The notes under the pieces: model-generated | Told to the model about the DNA's origin: nothing | Databases searched by the model: none | Seen by the model: the letters and a program-made list of their open reading frames with translations, nothing else | Made by a program: the position numbers and the translations under genes | In this document: positions 59,589-64,000 of the stretch, one piece after another | How the letters are laid out: each line of letters opens with the position of its first letter | Position numbering within the stretch: position 1 is the stretch's first letter | Assembly (NCBI GenBank): GCA_902524215.1 | Contig: CABZCK010000004.1 | Location: forward strand, 1-64,000 | DNA length: 64,000 bases | Direction: 5' to 3' | Origin: an uncultured SAR116 cluster alpha proteobacterium | GTDB taxonomy: Bacteria; Pseudomonadota; Alphaproteobacteria; Puniceispirillales; Marisalimonadaceae

Positions 59589-61421
59589 TTATTGTACATT
59601 CTCATCAAATAAATCTGCGAGCTGTTCTGTCATCGCTCCGGCAAGATGTTCTGCGTCAGTAAGAGTTACAGCTTTTTTGTAATACCTTGTAACGTCATGA
59701 CCAATTCCAATAGCAATTAATTCAACTGGAGATTGATTTTCTATGAAATTAATTATCAGTTTTAAATGTTTTTCAAGGTAGTTGCCACTATTAGCTGACA
59801 ATGTGGTATCGTCTACTGGAGCTCCATCACTGATAACCATCAAAATTTTTCTTTCTTCATATCTGTGATAAATTCTTTCATGAGCCCATATCAAAGCTTC
59901 ACCGTCAATATTTTCCTTTAATATACCTTCCCTTAACATTAAACCTAGAGAGTTTTTTGCTCTTCGCCATGGTGCATCTGCTGATTTATAGATAATGTGC
60001 CTTAAATCATTAAGTCTACCAGGGTTAGTTACCTTACCTTCATTAATCCATTTTTCTCTAGATTGGCCACCTTTCCAAGCTTTTGTTGTAAAACCTAAAA
60101 TTTCAACTTTAACGCCACATCTTTCTAATGTTCTCGCTAAAATATCTGCACTTATAGCAGCTATAGTAATTGGCCTACCTCTCATTGAACCTGAGTTGTC
60201 TATTAAAATTGAAACGATAGTATCTTTGAATTTTGTGTCTTTCTCAACTTTATATGAAAGTGGAAATAAAGGATTTGAAACAACTCTTGCTAATTTTGCA
60301 GCATCAAGCATACCTTCTTCTAAATCAAATTCCCATGTTCTATTTTGTCTTGCTTGTAATTTTCTTTGTAGTTTGTTAGCTAAACGAGCAACAGCTCCTT
60401 GAAGATTTTCTAGTTGTTTATCTAATGTTTTCCTTAATCTTAATAATTCGTCATTATCACATAGATCCGTTGCATTTATAATTTCGTCATATTTATTTGT
60501 AAAAATTTTATAGGTATTAACCTTGTTATCCAATTGATTTTGATTATTTTGTTGTTTAGAAATTAATTCTTCGTTTCCTTCTCCGTCATTATTTTCGATA
60601 TCATCATCAGAAAATTCACTTTCATCAGAAGTAGATTCTTTATTTTCTTCTACGCCTGTTTCAATTCCGTCTTCATTTTCTTCTTCACTATCCCCTTGTG
60701 ATGTATTATTTTGATCATCTGAATTCTCTTCATCATTTCCGTCATTATCTTCATCATCATCAGAGTCACTATTATTATCATCTAAGTCTCCTAATTCAGA
60801 TTTTAATGCGACAAGGAGATTATTGATATTTTTTCCAAATATCTCTTGGTCATTAATATTTTCTGATAGTTTAGATATAAATTTTCCAACTCTTTTCTCC
60901 AACCACGGCTCCCATAAAGACATAGTTTTTTCTGAATTTTCAGGTAAAGGTGAACCAGATAGTTTTTTTCTCAAATACAAATGCATTGCATTTATAAAAG
61001 AAGTTGTGTCATCACTTCCTGGTGGAGCAATCAAATTAGTCTCAAATTTTTTTTCTATTAATTTCTGTAAATTTTTTTTAACTCCAAAATATTTGCTACT
61101 ACCTATTTTTTCAATTCTTGTATCTTCAGCTAAGTTAAAAATTGTAGCAGCTAAATCAGATGATGGCTTCAATTTTGAATGAATTGCTTTATCATGATAT
61201 TGTAGTTTTAGTGAAATTTCATCTGATTCACCCCTAGTTTTATTAATAATTGTTTTGTCAAAGTCATTAGATTGTTTAGCAATTGTTATTTGTTTTGAAT
61301 TAAATCTAGTTGTATTTCCAAAAAATTGTATTTCACGATTTTTTAAATTATTCGCAGCAATTGCTTTAATCGTGGCGGCAGTTGCATTTTGAAATTCTGC
61401 TATTTTTTTTTCTTTATTCAT
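59589..61421 (-). CDS. cobT: Cobaltochelatase-type subunit CobT (VWA domain)
   Basis: CobT is the VWA-domain partner of the AAA+ protein CobS; with CobN they insert cobalt in aerobic B12 synthesis. The 610-residue protein has an N-terminal CobT domain (1-200), a long acidic low-complexity linker (about 205-275), and a C-terminal von Willebrand A domain with the MIDAS motif [10 protein letters not shown]. No cobN or other B12 synthesis gene is in the window, and many alphaproteobacteria keep cobST without CobN, so the chelatase role is not assured. Overlaps cobS by 8 bases. Confidence 0.92.
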   Translation of the reverse strand: MNKEKKIAEFQNATAATIKAIAANNLKNREIQFFGNTTRFNSKQITIAKQSNDFDKTIINKTRGESDEISLKLQYHDKAIHSKLKPSSDLAATIFNLAEDTRIEKIGSSKYFGVKKNLQKLIEKKFETNLIAPPGSDDTTSFINAMHLYLRKKLSGSPLPENSEKTMSLWEPWLEKRVGKFISKLSENINDQEIFGKNINNLLVALKSELGDLDDNNSDSDDDEDNDGNDEENSDDQNNTSQGDSEEENEDGIETGVEENKESTSDESEFSDDDIENNDGEGNEELISKQQNNQNQLDNKVNTYKIFTNKYDEIINATDLCDNDELLRLRKTLDKQLENLQGAVARLANKLQRKLQARQNRTWEFDLEEGMLDAAKLARVVSNPLFPLSYKVEKDTKFKDTIVSILIDNSGSMRGRPITIAAISADILARTLERCGVKVEILGFTTKAWKGGQSREKWINEGKVTNPGRLNDLRHIIYKSADAPWRRAKNSLGLMLREGILKENIDGEALIWAHERIYHRYEERKILMVISDGAPVDDTTLSANSGNYLEKHLKLIINFIENQSPVELIAIGIGHDVTRYYKKAVTLTDAEHLAGAMTEQLADLFDENVQ

Positions 61422-62418
61422 TTTCTATGATTTCGTTTTCAACTAATACCCTTCCAAAACAACGTTGATAATATTCTGAAACAATTGGTTTTTCTACTTC
61501 ATCGCATTTATTTAAAAAAGTCATTTTAAAGGCTAAGTCTAAATCTTCGATAATATTAAAATTTTCTGCCCAAGTTATTACAGTTCTTGGTGACATTACA
61601 GTAGATAAGTCACCAGCAACAAAACCATTTCGGGTTAATTCAGCTAACGATACCATTTGATTAATTAATTTTTCATTTTTCCCATTAAAGGTTGGAACCT
61701 TTGATAGAACAATTTTCTTTTCAATCTCATTTGGCAAATAATTTAAAGCAGAGACAATAGACCATCTATCCATTTGACCTTGATTAATTTGTTGTGTCCC
61801 ATGATAAAGACCGCTAGTATCTCCCAAACCTACAGTATTTGCTGTGGCAAAAAGTCTAAAATTTTGATGAGGAGTAATGACTTTATTATTATCTAATAAT
61901 GTTAATTTTCCGCTAGCTTCTAAAATTCTTTGAATTACAAACATAACATCAGGTCTTCCTGCATCATATTCATCAAAAACAAGAGCCACTGGATTTTGAA
62001 GAGCCCAAGGTAAAACTCCTTCTTTAAACACAGTAATTTGCTTACCATCCTCAAGTACAATTGCATCTTTCCCAACTAAATCTAAGCGACTAATATGACT
62101 ATCTAAATTTACTCTAATGCAAGGCCAATTTAATCTTGATGCAACTTGTTCAATATGCGTTGATTTACCAGTGCCATGATATCCTTGTATCATTACCCTT
62201 CTATTATAGGAAAAACCTGCAAGGATAGCTTTAGTAGTTACTTCATCAAAGACATAAGATTCATCAAAATCAGGAACAAATTTTGTTTTTTCTTTAAATC
62301 CATAAACTTTCATGTTTGAAGAAAATCCGAAAAGTGACTTTGTATTAACTTCTTCTAGTTTTTTTGGAAATGCTTTTTCGTCATTGTCCATATTTCTTGC
62401 AAGTCCAACATCATTCAT
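61414..62418 (-). CDS. cobS: Cobaltochelatase-type AAA+ ATPase CobS
   Basis: CobS is a MoxR-like AAA+ ATPase. Walker A is GYHGTGKST near residue 85, Walker B is [16 protein letters not shown], sensor 1 is [14 protein letters not shown], and the C-terminal segment [12 protein letters not shown] is characteristic of CobS. I use ATG 62418, with GGAG 6 bases upstream, rather than the track's TTG 62430. It starts 21 bases after the J-domain gene, and overlaps cobT. It may act as a general AAA/VWA remodelling pair with CobT. Confidence 0.94.
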   Translation of the reverse strand: MNDVGLARNMDNDEKAFPKKLEEVNTKSLFGFSSNMKVYGFKEKTKFVPDFDESYVFDEVTTKAILAGFSYNRRVMIQGYHGTGKSTHIEQVASRLNWPCIRVNLDSHISRLDLVGKDAIVLEDGKQITVFKEGVLPWALQNPVALVFDEYDAGRPDVMFVIQRILEASGKLTLLDNNKVITPHQNFRLFATANTVGLGDTSGLYHGTQQINQGQMDRWSIVSALNYLPNEIEKKIVLSKVPTFNGKNEKLINQMVSLAELTRNGFVAGDLSTVMSPRTVITWAENFNIIEDLDLAFKMTFLNKCDEVEKPIVSEYYQRCFGRVLVENEIIENE

Positions 62419-62439
62419 GTGTATCTCCAAATTTTTATA

Positions 62440-62955
62440 TTAATTAATATCTATTGATGGGCTTTTAAAAGATTTTATAATAACTTTGTATGCGTTAGTT
62501 ATTTTTACAAACATATCACTTGCATTATCTTTTAATTTTAAATTTTTGTCTGGGTGCCATTTTTTCGCCAATGACTTATATTTTTTTTTAACCTCTTCAA
62601 TGTTTGTTGTTGGATTTAACTCTAATAATTTCCAAGAGGATAGTAATTTGGAATTAACTTTTTTCTTAGAAAATTTTGTATCTTCGATATCATTAAAAAA
62701 ATTAAAAGGGTCCTTTATTTTTTTGTTAAAGTTACTCGTGCCAAATTTCCAAGATGGTCTGTCCCAAGTTGTTGATTTTCTAATTTCATTTTCAAATTCT
62801 TCTTCAGTAAGACCTTCAAAAAAATTCCATGATTTATTGAAATCTCTTATATGTTCAATACAATAATATTTATAACTATTGATATCTTTTCTAGATCTGG
62901 GTGCAGGATAAATACCTTCTTGCTTACAATTTAAAAATTCACAAATTTTTTTCAT
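62440..62955 (-). CDS. J-domain protein linked to cobS-cobT
   Basis: This 171-residue protein has an N-terminal conserved region (CEFLNCKQEGIYPAPRSR, YYCIEHIRDFNKSWNFFEGL) with cysteine/histidine residues that could bind zinc, a linker, and a C-terminal J domain (about 105-165) with the HPD tripeptide in KWHPDKN. This architecture is the standard alphaproteobacterial DnaJ-like protein upstream of cobS. A role as DnaK co-chaperone, perhaps in CobST assembly, is inferred from synteny only. It is divergent from bolA with 71 bases between. Confidence 0.87.
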   Translation of the reverse strand: MKKICEFLNCKQEGIYPAPRSRKDINSYKYYCIEHIRDFNKSWNFFEGLTEEEFENEIRKSTTWDRPSWKFGTSNFNKKIKDPFNFFNDIEDTKFSKKKVNSKLLSSWKLLELNPTTNIEEVKKKYKSLAKKWHPDKNLKLKDNASDMFVKITNAYKVIIKSFKSPSIDIN

Positions 62956-63026
62956 TCTTATCTTTTTAACCTTGATCAGTTATAAATTGATTTTATATTA
63001 ATCTTACTAATATACAAATAGCATAA

Positions 63027-63305
63027 ATGAATAGAAAAGCAAAAATAACTAATATTTTAAATGAAAATTTTAATCTTTACAGTTGTTTTGTGTCAGATGT
63101 GTCAGAATCGCACAAAGGTCATAGTGGGTATATTAAGGGAGAAGAAACACACTTTGAAATTGTTATTATTTCAAACGATTTTGAAAATAAAAATAGATTA
63201 GAAAGACATAAAATGGTTAATGATTGTTTAAAAGATGAATTTGAAGCGTCTTTACATTCTATTACTTGTAATTTGATGACCGTTACAGAAAGTAAGAAAA
63301 ATTAA
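63027..63305 (+). CDS. BolA family protein
   Basis: BolA proteins partner monothiol glutaredoxins in iron-sulfur or iron regulation. The 92-residue sequence has the class II KH-like fold features: VSDVSESHKGHSGYIKGEETHFEIVIIS (in part) and ERHKMVNDCL. The conserved HAL block is changed to LHSIT. No glutaredoxin gene is adjacent. A TTGATT/TATACA pair just upstream may be its promoter, with a very short leader. The 3' end overlaps the DUF2889 gene by 4 bases. Confidence 0.9.
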   Translation: MNRKAKITNILNENFNLYSCFVSDVSESHKGHSGYIKGEETHFEIVIISNDFENKNRLERHKMVNDCLKDEFEASLHSITCNLMTVTESKKN

Positions 63306-63853
63306 TTTTCATGCCATTTGGGCCATAATCTTTTAACAACTTCACTTTTAGAGTTAAAAGCATGACAAGTTCCAAGAAGTAATGGCTTATCTTGATTTTG
63401 GTTTCGTGTAGTTTCATTTTCTTTTTTTTGTTTTGATTTGTAAGGATATATTGTTTGGAAAGCAGCTGTAGCTGCTGAGGATAATAATTCAGTTATATGA
63501 GTACAGCCGTTTGTACCACCTATTAATTTTGTTATTTCTCTTTTCCAGCCAGATTTAATTTGCAGTCCAATAATTTTTTTAAAATTTGAGTTTGCATTTT
63601 TACAAATAGAATAAGGGCTTTTCTTTGTTTCGGCTTCTGCGTCTACAACATGCAAATTGTCATCAAGAACTAATTTTATTTTCATATGATGTATAGGCTC
63701 ATCTTTTTTTATAATTCCTCTCTCTTGATTTTTAAAGTTGTAATTCTTAGTATCCAAAAGTTCAGCTTCAATCTCAAAAAGTTTATCATTTCTTACATAG
63801 CCTTTTAGGCTTATATTTCTATTATGAAGTAATTTACGTTTTACATTAGCCAT
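63302..63853 (-). CDS. DUF2889 family protein
   Basis: A 183-residue cytoplasmic protein without signal or membrane segment. It matches, from memory, the DUF2889 pattern: YVRNDKLFEIEAELLDTKNY (RxDGLWxxEAxLxDxKxY), PIHHMKIKLVLDDNL (GxPxHDMxLRLTID), SPYSICKNA, and GGTNGCTHITELL (GxxGCTHLxEL). Function unknown; conserved His, Cys and acidic residues suggest an enzyme or metal site. It tail-overlaps bolA and follows the next upstream gene by 4 bases. Confidence 0.8.
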   Translation of the reverse strand: MANVKRKLLHNRNISLKGYVRNDKLFEIEAELLDTKNYNFKNQERGIIKKDEPIHHMKIKLVLDDNLHVVDAEAETKKSPYSICKNANSNFKKIIGLQIKSGWKREITKLIGGTNGCTHITELLSSAATAAFQTIYPYKSKQKKENETTRNQNQDKPLLLGTCHAFNSKSEVVKRLWPKWHEN

Positions 63854-63857
63854 TATT

Positions 63858-64000
63858 TTATTGTTCTTTCCATAGTCTCAACTTAGATAAAAAGTTTTTA
63901 TCTTTTTGTAATATTCTAACTTTAATTCCAAAAAGTCTAAACTCTTGGCCAGGGTTTGGAATTGTTTTTGTTTCAAAAACAACTAATCCAGCAATAGTGT
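63858..64000 (-). CDS. CorC/HlyC-domain protein, C-terminal fragment
   Basis: The minus strand is open from the window edge to a TAA at 63860-63858, encoding 46 visible residues (TIAGLVVFETKTIPNPGQEF ... RLWKEQ). T-x-x-G-x-V ... I-P-x-x-G-x-x-F ... F-x-I-x-V is the pattern of the CorC_HlyC (transporter-associated) domain found at the C-terminus of DUF21/CBS 'hemolysin' proteins. The rest, including any membrane domain, is outside the window. It is absent from the ORF track because its start is off the edge. Confidence 0.65.
   Translation of the reverse strand, partial: TIAGLVVFETKTIPNPGQEFRLFGIKVRILQKDKNFLSKLRLWKEQ

Noticed and set aside
59995-61182. Plus-strand ORFs of 135 and 119 aa inside cobT
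   Set aside because: They are antisense to conserved CobT sequence, including the VWA domain, and show no domain or start signal of their own.

Overview
The window is an AT-rich (very roughly 70% A+T by eye), densely packed bacterial chromosome segment. Gene content and order point to a marine-type, genome-reduced alphaproteobacterium: fabA-fabB-fabI, cobS-cobT beside rpmB with a J-domain protein, argH-lptM-lysA, ubiE-ubiB-coaBC-dut, class I lysyl-tRNA synthetase, a HIG1-like small membrane protein and a DUF2889 protein. A Pelagibacterales-like or HIMB59/AEGEAN-169-like lineage fits, but I cannot fix the taxon from sequence reading alone. I saw no mobile element, prophage, CRISPR array, tRNA or rRNA.

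Layout. 1-16.4 kb (+): a tightly overlapped envelope/RNA block (plsC-like, miaB, phoH, ybeY, corC, lnt, metK, trmB), then the translation/RNA operon nusA-infB-rbfA-truB-rpsO-pnp and an enoyl-CoA hydratase. rimP and ylxR are missing from their usual places. 16.4-24.4 kb (-): ubiE-ubiB-coaBC-dut-moeB-like-SH3-fabA-fabB-fabI, joining quinone, CoA, dUTP and fatty-acid synthesis. 24.4-32.5 kb (+): mutM, a small exported protein, rpsT, then dnaA-dnaN-recF-gyrB. 32.5-34.4 kb (-): a rhodanese, then a tandem glycine riboswitch controlling a DadA-type FAD amino-acid oxidoreductase. 34.5-41.4 kb: a HAD phosphatase-like protein, a folM-like SDR and folB, gloB, an aromatic/aminotransferase operon (chorismate mutase, hisC, tyrA), a YdcF protein and a zinc-ribbon membrane protein. 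41.4-48.5 kb: lysA-lptM-argH, a TlpA thioredoxin, and a yggT-folD-HIG1-pduO-etfB-etfA operon. 48.5-59.6 kb: a two-gene YnjB/YnjC-like ABC importer without its ATPase, aspS, ctaA, groES-groEL under a probable heat-shock promoter and with the only strong intrinsic terminator I found, lysK, pyrD and rpmB. 59.6-64 kb: cobT, cobS, a J-domain protein, bolA, a DUF2889 protein and the C-terminal end of a CorC/HlyC-domain protein.

Most of the window is core housekeeping. The most noteworthy items are the tandem glycine riboswitch in front of dadA with a readable expression platform, a CoaBC carrying an N-terminal helix-turn-helix domain, a chorismate mutase with what looks like half a prephenate dehydratase domain, the importer lacking an ATPase, the CobS/CobT/J-protein trio, and a 42-codon LptM-like lipoprotein gene absent from the ORF track. 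Many convergent gene pairs abut or overlap with no terminator. Start codons were adjusted from the ORF track where a Shine-Dalgarno sequence, an overlap with the upstream stop codon or the family N-terminus argued for another codon.
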